Shown: positions 1-12,779 of the stretch, piece after piece | Layout of the letters: each line of letters starts with the position of its first letter | Position numbering within the stretch: the stretch's first letter is position 1 | Assembly (NCBI GenBank): GCA_949318235.1 | Contig: OX439136.1 | Span: 6,162,165 to 6,226,164 of the forward strand | Source of the DNA: Ecdyonurus torrentis | Lineage: Eukaryota; Arthropoda; Insecta; Ephemeroptera; Heptageniidae | DNA length: 64,000 nucleotides | Direction: 5' to 3' | The notes under the pieces: generated by a model | Told to the model about the DNA's origin: nothing | What the model saw: the letters and a program-made list of their open reading frames with translations, nothing else | The model's database searches: none | Position numbers and translations under genes: made by a program

Positions 1-996
1 CAACACCGTTACCCTACCCTTCATCACGCTTATCAGTAAGTATGGTGTATTTGTACACAGTACACGCTCACTATTATATAAATTGTATCGTGGTAGTGGA
101 AAAATGTATTAAAGTCATAGACCAGAAAAAATATATATCACAAAACATTTTATGTGACTTACAAAAATAACATTAGATTGTCTCAATAACCAACTATAGT
201 GCCGTAAATTTTATATAATTTATGCAACCCACACAATATTTTCCTACTAATTTTTGCATATTTAAACAAATTGTATACTTTACATTTTTTTCACTCACTC
301 TTGTGGGGTCACATTTACATTATAGTAAAAATGTTCATCAGTTTTAAAATCCCATTTCGTGTTTAATCATCAAAAATAACATTTTGTTTTTTGTGATCTA
401 TGGCTTTAACGAAATAGAATATAGCTCCAACTTGTCTATGAGGAAGCTACAACAAATAATTTTGATATTTTTAATCATTTTGTTAAATTCTATAATAATA
501 ATAATTTTATTTCATATTCTAAAGGAGGACATAGTCCTAAATCAATTTTTATATGAATTTCAAATTGTTTAGTTTATAAAGTATTTTTAATTATATTTTA
601 AAAGTCTAAAAATATCATCACAAAGGCAAAATGAGCTCATTATACGGTAATAGTAATAAGGAACCATAATTTAACATTTCTTTAATAAAAATACTTTTTT
701 TTTTTTTTTTTTTTTTTGAGAAAACTACTGCATTGATTCCGGAAAATTTTAAATGAGCGGGGATGCTAGGCATACTTTAACGTGTGTCTATTTTATTTTT
801 TTTTTTTTTTTATCGCCGGTAAAAAGCATTATTATTAGTATTAGCTTCTACTTTTGCTCATATTAAAAAGAGAAACAAAACATATTACATTTCTATATTT
901 AAAAAAAGGAAGCAAACTATTATACAAAACAAAGAATCTATATGATGAATTTAAAAAATAAAATTGTTTATTCTACAACATTCTTTTACATTTCAG

Positions 997-1212
997 CTGC
1001 GTCTCTGAAACCTCGTAAATGTCCGTATCTTGGACGTTACACGGTGACCGGAGTTGCTCACGATGGTGCCCGCCAAATGAGGCGTACTGGAGGTGGGACC
1101 AGTGCTAGTAGAGATGCTCTCTGTGCTGAAGACTTTGAATCTCTGGTGGTTGGATGTCGAGCTACAGATACCATGGAGTTTATTTCTTCATGTAGCTCGG
1201 ACTCCATCTCAG
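997..1212 (+). CDS. Exon of the partial secreted-protein gene
   Basis: Acceptor TTTCAG ends at 996 and donor GTATGC starts at 1213. Exon enters with two bases completing a codon and leaves in phase 1. It encodes the RKCPYLG and CAEDFESLVVGC stretches. Confidence 0.75.
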
Positions 1213-1324
1213 GTATGCAAATTTTAGACTGTTTTTTTATTGATTGTAGACAGAAGAATGGACTGAAAACCTAGTTTGGAATGGGGGAAAAAAAAGTAAA
1301 AAAATCAAATTTTAATCTCTCTCT

Positions 1325-1359
<35 letters not shown>

Positions 1360-2720
1360 AAAAAAGGCCCATCTTATCCATCACTACTATTTCTCACATA
1401 CGCATAATTTGTATAGCATAATATATTCATCAATATACTCTAATTATTAAGCCAATCCTTTTAAGCACCTCCCCCCACCCCCATTATTAATGTGGCCCAT
1501 AAAATGTGGCAGACCTATTACTATTTTATTTAGTTTAATATTTAATACTAATTTGGGCCTGTATAATAATTATTTTACGTCTAGGGTTGCGGATTCAGCA
1601 GCCACATTAGTAATATATTAGTTATTTAAACGAGAAGGAAATTATTGTTTTATACAAAGGAAATATATAATTTAAGCTTGCATATATATATAAGAAGTAT
1701 TATTTATTTTTACTTGTAGAAATTATAAAATAGTGAAAAAGCTTTGCTAGTATATTCTCTCAATATGAAATAATAATATCTGATTTTAATTAACAAAAAT
1801 AAAGGAATTTAAGGAGGAGAAAAAAGAAACTAGGATTCTCACCCCTAGCTCTATAACACATACATTAACAGCCAAATATCAAAGATACTTGGTCCATTAA
1901 TGCATAATAGTTATCCATATATGTATACCTCAATATCAGGTATACTGAATGCATTTATGAGGACAAATTATAGGAATAGCTACTTCCTCACATTATTAAA
2001 ACGGCATTTTCTTTTGAGCCGTCATTGTTATGAACTATTTACTTACAGGCGTACAACACTTTGAACAAAAAACGTGTCTTATATCCTAATATACCTAAAT
2101 ATCAATGTTTATTTTGCCGGAATCATTGATTTCTAATTTATTTTCCATTCACAAAATGACAGCTACGGGTATATGACGTCAATGCTAGCTTCTTTCCACG
2201 CCTGTGGACTGGTGAGCTATGACGTCACAAACCCGCAGCTGCCATTCAGTAAATGGAAAATAAATTAGAAATCAATGACTCCGGACAAATTAACGTTGAT
2301 ATTTAGATATATTAGGATATTAGGCATGTTTTTGTTCAAGATGTTCTACGCCTTTACCTTTGATTGATAACACGCTACACTCATAAGTAAATACTTAACT
2401 AACATGTTTAATATTTGACAGCTTACTCCTGCCATGGTAGCTGGGAGGACAATGGTACCAACTATTTGATTGCATCACCTCTGAGTCGTAAGAGCACCGG
2501 AGCACGTCGTTATTGTTTCATTTACACGGAGAATGATAAAAGTCTACAGTTCTCCAGTATCACGGATACTTGTCTTAGAAACATCAACCCTGGCATCTCG
2601 GGAATGTGGGCTTTTAATGTCACCGTCAATGGTAAATATACATACAAAACCTTATTATAATAACGTTTTTTTATACTCACGGATAATATTACGTATGGTT
2701 TATGTAATATTAAGTTTTAA

Positions 2721-2790
<70 letters not shown>

Positions 2791-3463
2791 AATTAACAAC
2801 ATATACATGCAGGCATGCATGAAGTTTGTTGTTAAATTAAATCCCTTGTCAGCTTACTTTTTTATTATTTAGAATATATACTATATTGATAATTGCCATA
2901 CTTTAGAATCCATAAAGTAGACACCAACACGTTGATTTTGTATTTATTTTCATTTCAACGTTTATTTCACGCATCTGACGTCACAATGTACCGATGGGGC
3001 CATGATGGCGTGCAAAGAACTTGATTTTTTTTTTTTTTTACTAACCCCATGACCTGTGATTGGCGGCGGTACATTGTGACGTCAGATACGTGAAATATCC
3101 GTCAAAATAAAAATAAATACAAAATCAACGTGTAGGTGACTAATTCAAGGTTAAGAAGGTATGTTAATTAACAATCTAGTTTTCTAAATGATAAATAAGT
3201 AAGTAGACAAGGGCTTTAAAGCTCAATATTTGTGTATGTAGTTTACAAACCCAAGTAATATGCTCTTAACTGTTTATTTTTGTTTCCTCCATAGGGCCCT
3301 GATATTTACACAATACAGTTAAACATAATATATAATGATGTTAATTATATTTACAGGTGCTTGCGCTGAGAGTACAGCTATGCAAAGTGACGCTTGGAGA
3401 ATGTTACCAACATCTTTTGGACTATGGATCATCATCAGCTTAATGAGTGTTACTCTAAGATGA
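997..3463 (+). CDS. Partial gene: secreted cysteine-containing protein, last three coding exons
   Basis: Three exons, 997-1212, 2422-2631 and 3357-3463, join in a constant phase across introns with AG acceptors and GTATG/GTAAA donors and end at TGA 3461-3463. The 5' exons lie outside the window, since 997 follows a TTTCAG acceptor. The readable protein is about 177 residues. It starts with a RKCPYLG stretch, has regularly placed cysteines, a SCHGSWE motif and a YCFIYTEND motif, and ends in a short hydrophobic stretch (FGLWIIISLMSVTLR). The cysteine spacing and the CxGSWE-plus-RRYCF layout resemble uncharacterised extracellular domains of arthropod and other invertebrate proteins (the DUF7042-DUF7045 group); that assignment is from memory. 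The hydrophobic tail with almost nothing after it suggests a GPI-anchor signal, which is an inference. The function is unknown. Confidence 0.75.
2048..2352. mobile_element. Inverted-repeat element (MITE), family A
   Basis: The two halves are reverse complements: GGCGTACAACACTTTGAAC at the left pairs with GTTCAAGATGTTCTACGCC at the right, and a TTATTTTCCATT block pairs with its complement. The spacer carries two TGACGTCA sites. TTAC flanks both ends as a possible target duplication. It lies in the intron of the secreted-protein gene. A related copy is at 34344-34533. Confidence 0.75.
2422..2631 (+). CDS. Exon of the partial secreted-protein gene
   Basis: Acceptor TTGACAG ends at 2421 and donor GTAAAT starts at 2632. 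It encodes the SCHGSWEDNGTNY stretch, an N-glycosylation sequon (NGT is not one, but NVT near the end is), and the YCFIYTEND motif. Confidence 0.78.
2722..2787. repeat. (AT)n microsatellite
   Basis: About 33 uninterrupted TA dinucleotides in the intron of the secreted-protein gene. Confidence 0.95.
2918..3140. mobile_element. Inverted-repeat element (MITE)
   Basis: ACACGTTGATTTTGTATTTA at the left is the complement of the right end TAAATACAAAATCAACGTGT. Inner arms also pair (TGACGTCACAATGTACC with GGTACATTGTGACGTCA). Intronic, with poly-T between the arms. Confidence 0.72.
3357..3463 (+). CDS. Last exon of the partial secreted-protein gene
   Basis: Acceptor TTTACAG ends at 3356. It begins with GACAES-type residues after the split codon and ends in a hydrophobic tail and TGA. 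AT-rich 3' flank follows, with several AATAAA-like signals (for example near 3735). Confidence 0.72.
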
Positions 3464-6400
3464 TGCTTTTCTCATTAAGCAATCTGCGACAGACAATTTT
3501 GCTACTAATCTATCATTATATATAACTCACGTAAAGAAAAAAAGAAAAATTATATATATAAGAAAATTAAAATTAAACAAAAATTAAAATAATTACGTTA
3601 AATGTTGTTGTTTGCTGTTAATATTAAATCATAAAGAAAAGTGGGGGTATATATATAGAAAAAAGAAGAAGATAATGAAGAAAAAGAATAGGGAACAATT
3701 ATTTAATTCTTATATATATTGTGATTTTGGTGATAAATAAAATAGTGTTTACAAGAAATGTGTAATATATTGGGAAAACAAAGTTTTTAAATCAAAATAA
3801 TTTTTTTATTTGAAAATGATTTATTTGCTTGCATTTTTTTTAATACAATCGGCGTTATTATTATTTTTTATTATTTTTTTTTTAGCAAGAAAGACTGAAA
3901 AAAAAAGTGGATAAAAAAGTAAAAGGAATGATAAAGTTGAACTTTCTTAATATGAAACGCAGGCAGCAAATTCCAAACTATTTTTTTTAAAGGGGTTTAT
4001 ATTAAAATTGGACTTTTCATTAAATAGATAACTAATAAACCCTTGAAAAAAAAATGAGTGTGATTTTTAATTATTTAGTTTGTTAAAACAAAAGAAAAAA
4101 AAAAGAGTTTTGAGTTATTTTTTAGTTTCTTTAATTTGTAATATTTTTTTGTATGTGTAAATATAATGAGTAATTAAAAAGAAAAGAATGTTCTAAAAAA
4201 AATTTTAATTATATTATGAAGAAAATATATGTCATAAACGGCCAATAATCTTTTATCACAAAACAAAATATATATATTCAAAAAAAACAAAGTATTTAAA
4301 GAAAATAATCATTACAATTTAATAAAAATTTTCTTTATAGAATTCTATGGGTAAATAATTTTCTCCAAAAATAAAAAATATGTAAAAAAAAAAAAAAAAA
4401 AAAAAAAGAAGGTAATTGTTTTATAAAATATATCTTTAAAAAAATCATATATTTCAGTGTATTTTCTAAGTGTTTCATTTTCTAAGTGTCATCATATATA
4501 ATATTAACAAAATCTTTGAGGGAAAAAAATGTTAAAAAATAAGCTAAAATTCAATTCAAAAATATTTATTAATAATTACGTAACAATCAAATAATGTAAA
4601 AAAATGTAATTCTAAATTTGAATTGATTTTTTTTTCGCTTTAATATACTTTTTTGTTTTGTGTGATGCATAACATATAATACAGGTGCTTTGTTATTATT
4701 ATTATTTTTTTTTTTTGTTCCTAAAATATTTATTTTATTAATAATATTTTTGGGTCATAAATTACAGTACTTTTAATATCCTTGTCGTGAAAATTATTGT
4801 ATACATACATCAGGCACTTTTTTTTATTGCTTTTATGAAGTTTTATTTAATAAATGTGAATCAATTTTGTGCGTTTAATAGTTGTCAGACTGCAAAATTA
4901 AAAGTTAATGGAAGAGGAAAAAAAAAAAAAAAAAAAAAAAAAGCGCTGAAAAAAGTGAAATAAATTTTTACAACTACCATATAATATGATAATTTCAACA
5001 ACAAAAAAATTAAAATTGAAGACTCAAACCATTTAGCTTTGAATAAATTTTCTGGACTGTCGGAAAAAAAATTAAATATGTAAAAACTTTTTTCGGTGGT
5101 TTATGAATTTTAAGCGTAACAATCATTATGTATTATAAAAAAGGGAGTCATTGTAAAAGCAATTTGATTTTTATGGGAAAATTATTCACAATTATCCCCT
5201 AAATCTGAAATAAACAGTAGATTTCATTGAACTCTCCATCCACTAAAGATGCTCTATGTATATCATTAGATCGATATAAATATGTTAGGTTAAATAAATT
5301 TTTACAAAAAATGGGAGGGGAAAAAAAGTAAAGTAAAATTCGGGTAATAAGCTGATTTTTATTATTATTTTATTTATGATCATGTTTTTCCATAAAAAAC
5401 AATAAATGCGTATATCCATCTTTTGCAAGAGCAACTTACGTTAGATATATGAACAAAAATATTTCAATTGAAATAATTTTTTGAGGGATCTAAAAGAAAA
5501 AAATAAATAATAATACAACAATTCATTGGAAAAAAGACAGGGTAAAAATTTTTCATACTTAATTTCCTGACTTTTTCCTGTCTTTTAACCTATCATTAAA
5601 AAAAAATGTACGCGTGTGTAGAAAAAAAAAACTATTATAAAGACCAAACTAAATGGCAGCTTTATATAATATATTAAATGTTTTTTTTTCTTTCTTAATT
5701 TTTGACAGTAAAATCCTGTCCTATAAAAATATACCATCATATTTTAAATTTATTAATAATAATAATTGTAAAAATTGTATATATTAAATCCCAAAAGAAA
5801 TATCAATATCTAGCAAAAATATAATTATCATTAAAAAATATAAAATTATTATTAATAAATATAAAAATGATTTTATATTTAAAAAAAACTTTTTCAAGAT
5901 GTTATTTTTTTAAATTATAAATGTGTAATTTGTAAATAATTCTTATATAATATTTAATAATAATGTTTTTGTTTGTTTTTTATCCCAGTGTATAAACAAG
6001 TGTGTCCCAGTCCAAATTTCCTCCTCCCCACCCCCCCTTTATTATTAAAATTATTTTTAATATTATTTTTTAATGTTAGCGACTGGTGAAAAAAGTTTGG
6101 TGAAAAACTTATACTAAAAGTTGTTGACATGAAAATCGCTGCAAGAGACGGTAGAAAAAAATAAATAAAGAAAAAAGAAAAAAAGAAAAGAAAAAGGTTT
6201 TTGAAGAATGGAAGAGAAGAAGAAGAAATGCTTTTTTTCTTTGTTGCTATGCCTATATATATAGTATGTAATTTTGAATATTACATGAATTATAATAAAT
6301 GTAAATCACTATATTTACAAAAAATATATATTTATGCATTTTTTTTTTCATTTTTAGTAATGCAAGTAATATACTTATTTGTAATGCTAAAATTTTCACC

Positions 6401-7452
6401 TTTTTCATAACTTATATGTTTTAATGGATGTTACCGACGTAGTCAATCACTGGCAGTGTGGAGAAAAAATATACTTCTACTAATTTCCTATCTGTAAGCA
6501 CTGTGAAACAGAATAATAATAGCATTTTAAGCAACAACAACAACAACAACAACAAAACTAATGCAGCAAAATCAGACTAATTTATAAATAATTAAGAGGG
6601 AGTAAAAATACCTTTTATATTTTTTAAGTCAAATTTTCCCACGGTAACACCCATTTCTCAACCGCATAATTTCATTTTATTGACATACATATAATAGTGG
6701 TTATTTTCAAAATATTTGATTCATATATAATTTTTGAATAATTTAATTTATTGTTTAATGTAATTATAACTGTGGATGAATAATGATCAACAAATTATTA
6801 TTACTATATTTTCTTTAAATTTTGATCTTAATAAGTTTTACAATACTTTTGACATAAATGAAAAACCACAATTAAATTATGTTATTTCAAATATAACCTT
6901 TTAAGAATATTTTTTTAACTGCTCTATCTTCTAATATTACAACCGAGAAATATATTTCCTACAAATCGTCACATTGACTTTTGCACCGACAAAACTACTG
7001 ACTCATTTTTCTATAAAAGAATAAAGAGTAAATAAATAAATTCATTTCAAAGTCCAACTGACCTTCACAGTTTTCTGTTTAAATTTTTCAGTATACCAGT
7101 GACTCTGATCAGAAAGAGACGTATTATTTAACACTGCAAAATATATATTATATTTATATTTTATATATCCTATAATATAAATATATTACTCATAAAAATT
7201 ATATTTTCAGTGCAAATTTTAGATATATATTTATAAGTAACGATTTCAATACCATGTGCTTGGATCGTCGTGTTCTATACCGCTTTCATAATAGAAACAG
7301 GTAACTATTAATTAATATTTATTATTTTATCTAGTTGATTTTTTTTAAGAAAAACAAAAATTGCAATTTTATCATTTTGTACAAAGAAAATAGTACAATT
7401 ATTATAAAATATGTGTGAATGGTTTTTATAGGACAATTAAGGTCTCGAGTAC

Positions 7453-7512
<60 letters not shown>

Positions 7513-7779
7513 ATTTATGATAATAATAATTATAAATGATTAATTATCACAAAGTTGTAGATTAATTTGTTTTTATTCGATAATTTAATTATATTATCAG
7601 TTAAATGTTAAATTCTACCATGACAGTAAAAAAAAAATCTCATTGTTTAAAAAAAAATGTGTTTACAGAATTATCAATACAATTTGTTAGCGTTATCCAA
7701 ATTTGTGTGTTAATTAAGTTAGCGTAATTTGTTGACTCGTATCTTAAATATTAAAATAATAATACCCCACCCTCGCTTT

Positions 7780-7813
<34 letters not shown>

Positions 7814-8056
7814 CCTCTTCTTCTTATAAAAGTTATTATGTTAACATATATAATTTAAATTTCTGGGCTAAAAAAAGAGGAAAATCAAATTGAAAATAAC
7901 ATTGGGCCTTATATTATTAAAAAATATTTTATTAGTTCAAAATTTTGCCCGATGTAGCACTAAATTAATAATAATAATAAATCAGAGCTATTTTAACCTT
8001 TCTGCAAGGTGTTATGAATATTCGCTTCTTTTGCAATATTGTGTATGTAACCCCAA
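3464..8056. other. AT-rich noncoding stretch
   Basis: 3' flank of the secreted-protein gene, then noncoding DNA. It contains poly-A/T tracts (for example 4384-4407, 4917-4943, 7780-7813), a CAA-rich microsatellite at 6532-6556 and (TA)n at 7454-7509. I see no supported exon or RNA gene. Confidence 0.6.
7454..7509. repeat. (TA)n microsatellite
   Basis: About 28 uninterrupted TA units. Confidence 0.95.
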
Positions 8057-8141
8057 GGTACCGAAACGAAATGAATAACTTTCAATTTTAGTAATTCATT
8101 TCAGTGTATAGTTGTGAAATTTTATGATTTCGCTGCGGTAC
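8057..8141. mobile_element. Short palindromic interspersed repeat, copy 1
   Basis: Starts GGTACCGAAACGAAAT and ends ATTTCGCTGCGGTAC, so its ends are inverted repeats. The same 85-bp unit recurs at 29758-29841 with about 80% matching bases by eye, which marks it as a dispersed family. Confidence 0.65.
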
Positions 8142-8928
8142 ATATTATATAATAGGTTATAGATACTCCGGGAAAAGTTTTGGCCAAGGTCACGCGGCTT
8201 AAAGTAATTCACCAAAGACGTCATATCGCCACTTACAATTTTGTTCACCTTATCAATGACGTAACTGGTGAACGGCATCGTATTGGCTGAGAACCGAGTA
8301 CAATCGATCGCTCAATGAAATTGAATGCACGAGTTTTGTGCTGCGCTCAACCTCTCTTTATGGACCTTAATGTAACCCAAGAAGTGCCATTTACAATCGC
8401 AGTTATTACAAACAAAATTCCTGGTGGACATATATCACTATAAATATGACACAAAATAATAATAATAAAAGAAGATAGAACAAAAAAAAACAAAACAAAA
8501 CAAAAACTTTGCAAAGTATAGTCAAATTATCGCAACACTTCATTTGAACACTTTAAACTTTTGTGATAGTAATATGCTATCGTATACTAACAATAAGTAG
8601 CAAGTATATAACTATGCACTTTAATATAACAGAGTTATCTTCTACAAGTTTAGTAGTAATTAAATCAAATAGAATAAAAAAATAAATTCTTTAGATTTTT
8701 CAAATTTGTATATTATAATAATTATTAATATATTTGTGAAGGTCATATGTCACAAAATCAGTTATATATCAATATTATTATTGATTAGGATTATCAATTA
8801 TCATCGTAATATGATCTGTTTCTTTCGATTTGTTGAGCCCATTTAAGTGCTGTCGCGGTATACAATAATGTATTAATTGGATTAATAAGAAATATCTCTT
8901 TGACCAGGATGCATTTTGTACAGCTTCT

Positions 8929-8933
<5 letters not shown>

Positions 8934-9001
<68 letters not shown>
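8934..9001 (+). repeat. (CT)n microsatellite
   Basis: About 34 uninterrupted CT units. Confidence 0.95.
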
Positions 9002-9003
<2 letters not shown>

Positions 9004-9151
9004 ATTTTTTGTATTGTCTCGTTTTGTTTTGCATGAAGCTGTATTTATTTTTGTACTCAAATTTCTTTTATCTACTTTTCGAGGCTTCCTTAATCTTTTC
9101 ACAGACATCTACTATAATATACAGTAAATATGTTAAAATATTTTGTCATTT

Positions 9152-9475
9152 TATAGGGTGATTTCATTCATGTTAAAGTCGACGCCATAAGTGAGTGCTA
9201 AATAACATGGGCCAGTATAGGAATATGACTCGCCAGTTTAAAAATAATTCGCAATATTTTTTTTGAGAGCATTGATGCTGTTAACAGGTTGAATTAGGGG
9301 TTGAAGTATGCAAGAAAAATAATAATAAACCAAAAAATAAGTTAATTTTATAAAAGAAAATATTCAAAAACTTAAAAACTACGTTTGTCTTATGCTGTGC
9401 AATGTTATTCATTTCTCAAGAAGAGCATCGAAAAGCATTCAGAATGACATCATGCACACACACTTCACAAATTTG
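9152..9475 (+). mobile_element. 310-bp interspersed element, family B, copy 1
   Basis: Begins TATAGGGTGATTTCATTCAT and runs through AAAGTCGACGCCATAA, GGGCCAGTATAGGA, GAGCATTGATGCTGT and ATTCAGAATGACATCATGCA. The same blocks occur in the same order at 11993-12303 and 16528-16832, with a partial reverse copy at 53430-53520. Complete copies end in CCCTAT, so the termini are inverted; this points to a non-autonomous DNA transposon. Confidence 0.72.
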
Positions 9476-10232
9476 TAATCTATATATCATGATATAATTA
9501 TCATGCTATATATTATTATGAAAAAAATATATAGAATTAATATTTATCATTATTTTATAGTTATAAAACTATTTTTCTAAATATTATAAAAGAAAAGAAA
9601 AATCAAATTACTTGTATCATTAATATTTGCATACATTTTGCAAAAACTATCATAGAAATATATTTTCAATGTGCAAAACATTTTAATCAAATAATTAATT
9701 GATAATTTAATAATTTTAATGTTTGTTTTTTTAGTATTAAAAATTTTGCACATATTTTATAAATTTTTGTACCTTGTGAACTGTACTTCACATAGATCTT
9801 GAAACATCGATAATCGATTAAAAAAAACTTAAAGCAGATAACATTGTACAGTATAATCAACATTTGATATACATACGTATATAAGCCCTATTTAAACGAT
9901 CATTAGCACGTGGGGCAATAATGATCAATTTTTGATCATTTAATCAATCAAATAATTGAAAATATATATATATTTATTTTACCTTGTGAACAAGCGATTT
10001 AAGTCCTTGGCATTAATTTTATCTTAAATTATCATAAAATGCCTAAATGTTGCATTTATTTAGTTAATTATTTATTTATTTCAATTTAAATAGTTTTTTA
10101 TATATATTTTGAAAGAAATTTTGAAGGTGCAAAACTTAAAAATTTGTAGCTTCTTTAAAGTAATTCAATAAAATGATATCATTAAAATAATGACAGATCA
10201 ATTTTACTGTGCAACCTGAAAAATTAAAAAAT

Positions 10233-10233
<1 letters not shown>

Positions 10234-10294
<61 letters not shown>

Positions 10295-10318
10295 GACAGA
10301 GGGGGAGGAGAGAGAAGA
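10234..10318. repeat. (GA)n microsatellite, imperfect 3' part
   Basis: GA units from 10234, with interruptions after about 10282. Confidence 0.93.
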
Positions 10319-11010
10319 GAGGTTTAAACAAATAAAAATTTCAATATTAAATTAAATTTTTTATGTCTAAAAATTCTACTTTATAGAAAAAAGTTAATAA
10401 TAAATTAATAACGAATATTATACATATAAGTACATAAAAAATAGGCTGTCAAATAAAATGAAATAAAAAAAATATGATAAGAACTATAATTAATTATAAT
10501 AAACTGGTTTATGCTGCAAAATACTGCAAATTAAAATTTAATTGCTCATTATGAAGTACGAGATTAACTATAATTGTTTTGTTCTTTCTGAGTACCATAA
10601 ATTTAAAATAAATATTTATTTTATAATAAAAATTAAGTAGTAAATAAAAAAGCAATTATGTAAATTCTATTTCCTATTTTAACTATCAAAATACTATTAA
10701 CTTATACATATATTATACTATACTATAGTTTTATTTGTTTCAGCTGAATCATAAAATATTATATTAGAAATAATACGTATCTATTATAGTTAAAAATTAT
10801 TTAATAATATTTTAAGTAGGTTATATTGTTATAGCTGTACGCGAATTGCAAAATTAAAATTTAAAAACCCCGTTAAATGTTCCTCCGGCGAAAATCATTA
10901 ATATTTTATAAAGAGATATTTTATAAATTTATTAAATAATGACAATATAACTTATTACATAAAATTGTTGGTATGCCATTATTGCAGTACTTTAAACATT
11001 GCGTCATAGT

Positions 11011-11014
<4 letters not shown>

Positions 11015-11050
<36 letters not shown>

Positions 11051-11057
11051 AGAGAGA
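11015..11057. repeat. (GA)n microsatellite
   Basis: GA repeat with one interruption (GAGAGCAGAGAG). Confidence 0.93.
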
Positions 11058-11992
11058 GTAAAAAAACTGCTACGGTTGAAAATTCTTCGAAATTAACAAA
11101 GTATATGATTACGTTACGTAAGTAAAATCCTAACTCTATTATTAAATCTTATTCTGTTCTTTTGTAAGAATAATAATAAATTTAATCATAATTATAATAA
11201 AATTAAATAAAAATACCAATGCAAAATTTTAGCTGCTGAATACAAATTTAATTTATTAAATCCAAGTATTGGTTGTTCTCGTTGTTTGAGCTTATTCACT
11301 TTTAAGTTATAATATTTTATTATATGTCATTATACAGTACTACAGAGAAGAACAATTAAATTAAAATGCAACATACGTACATTACATACAGACAAAATAA
11401 ATACGTAATAATTCTGTGGTAATATGACAAAACCGAATATCTGGCTTTTTTGTAATGTTATAGGAGAGCGATTTAAAGTTAAAGTAATAAATATATTTAA
11501 GAATATAGTTATATTATACACATTTGATGTACAGGCTTGAAATTCACACTGTATAATAATAATATTCGTTGCGCTGTATCTTTTAGTGTAAAAGTAAGCC
11601 TTTATATCTGAATAAATGAATTTAAAAAAAAAAAAAAAAAAAAAATTTAATTAATTATTATTATTATAATATTATATATTATATAATATATATATTAATA
11701 TTATAATTATTATTATTAATTATATTACACACATAACTTCTTTTGCCAGATTTATTTAAAAAAAAACTAAAAAGAAAACACATACATGTAGATTTTGCCA
11801 GATTTATTTTTTTCTTCAAAACCAAATACGTCATTTTGCCAGACTTCCTCACGTTCAAATTAGTTATACTTACGTATAATTTTAACTGGTTTATTTTCAG
11901 TTTCCATTCATATAAAAGATTGTTGTTGTGTTTATATTATAATGAACTAGCTCATTTTTATTACGATTTGTTCAATACAACACAATCTATGC

Positions 11993-12303
11993 TATAGGGA
12001 GGTTTCATTAATGCTAAAGTCGATGCCATAAGCGAGCGCTAAATAGCATGGGCCAGTATAGGAAAATGACTAATTTTGCCAGTTTAAATATATTTCGCAA
12101 TAGTTTTAAGAGCATTGATGCTGTAAACAGGTTGAATTAGTATTTCAAGTATGCAAGAAAAAAAATAATAACCCAAAAAAATAGCTAATTTTCCAAAGAA
12201 AATAGTCAAAAAGTACGTTTATCCTATGCTGAGCAATATTATTCATTGCTCAAAAAGAGCATCGAAAAGCATTCAGAATGACGTCATGCAAACACACCCT
12301 ATG
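11993..12303 (+). mobile_element. 310-bp interspersed element, family B, copy 2
   Basis: Best-preserved copy, from TATAGGGAGGTTTCATTAAT to CACACCCTATG, so the termini are TATAGGG/CCCTAT. It appears to sit inside another repeat, whose right part (12348-12447) matches 63096-63197. Confidence 0.75.
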
Positions 12304-12347
12304 CTTCCTAATAACTATATTATATGCTTAAAAGTATAAATATTATG

Positions 12348-12447
12348 TTCTAGAGCATAATTATTTATGTAGTTCTAATTTAGCATAATTTATGTTATAA
12401 TGAGATAAATACAGCATAAATTACGTAATTTATTATATTTACGTGCA
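12348..12447 (+). repeat. Interspersed repeat, copy 1 of 2
   Basis: TTCTAATTTAGCATAATTTA, then a block ending CGTGCAC. The same order of words is seen at 63096-63197, and each copy has scattered substitutions. Confidence 0.65.
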
Positions 12448-12474
12448 CAATACAATAATTTATAGCAATATCCG

Positions 12475-12770
12475 AGGCCATGGCGCAGTGGTAGCGTGTC
12501 TGCTTCGTGTGCGAAGGGTCACTGGTTCGACTCCCAGGCTGTGCGGCTTTTACAAGACCGTGTATGCTGGCGGAGTGCACTTGTGATCTTTGCATATGAG
12601 GTTGATGCGTGTGCTATTGTGTCATGAGTCATCGGTAGGAGAGGTGTGTTTGCATGTCTCCGATCGTCCTGATGTAGGCAGTAGTGACCCTACATCACGC
12701 AATAGAGAGAATCTCGGGACGGTTCACCATTTCACTCATATTTCCTGCCTATCCATTCATCATCACCTAT
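12475..12770 (+). mobile_element. tRNA-derived SINE
   Basis: The 5' part (12475-12545) is tRNA-like, with an A box TGGCGCAGTGG at 12481-12491, a CTTCG/CGAAG stem and a B box GGTTCGACTCC at 12524-12534. It does not fold as a clean tRNA and lacks an obvious intact acceptor stem, so a Pol III SINE head is more likely than a functional tRNA. The unrelated tail is unusually GC-rich for this region; its 3' limit is a guess. Confidence 0.65.
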
Positions 12771-12779
12771 AACCAAACT

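Larger units (their letters stand above)
9476..11992. other. AT-rich noncoding stretch
   Basis: No supported gene. It holds (GA)n tracts at 10234-10318 and 11015-11057, poly-A at 11624-11645 and an AT palindrome at 11646-11725. Confidence 0.6.

Noticed and set aside
384..572. Short plus-strand ORF of 62 codons
   Set aside because: AT-rich, hydrophobic by base composition, and no splice or family support.
12395..12772. ORFs over the SINE, and a possible functional tRNA gene at 12475-12545
   Set aside because: The A and B boxes are good, but the cloverleaf is degenerate and the sequence continues into a SINE-like body; the ORFs follow from the higher GC.
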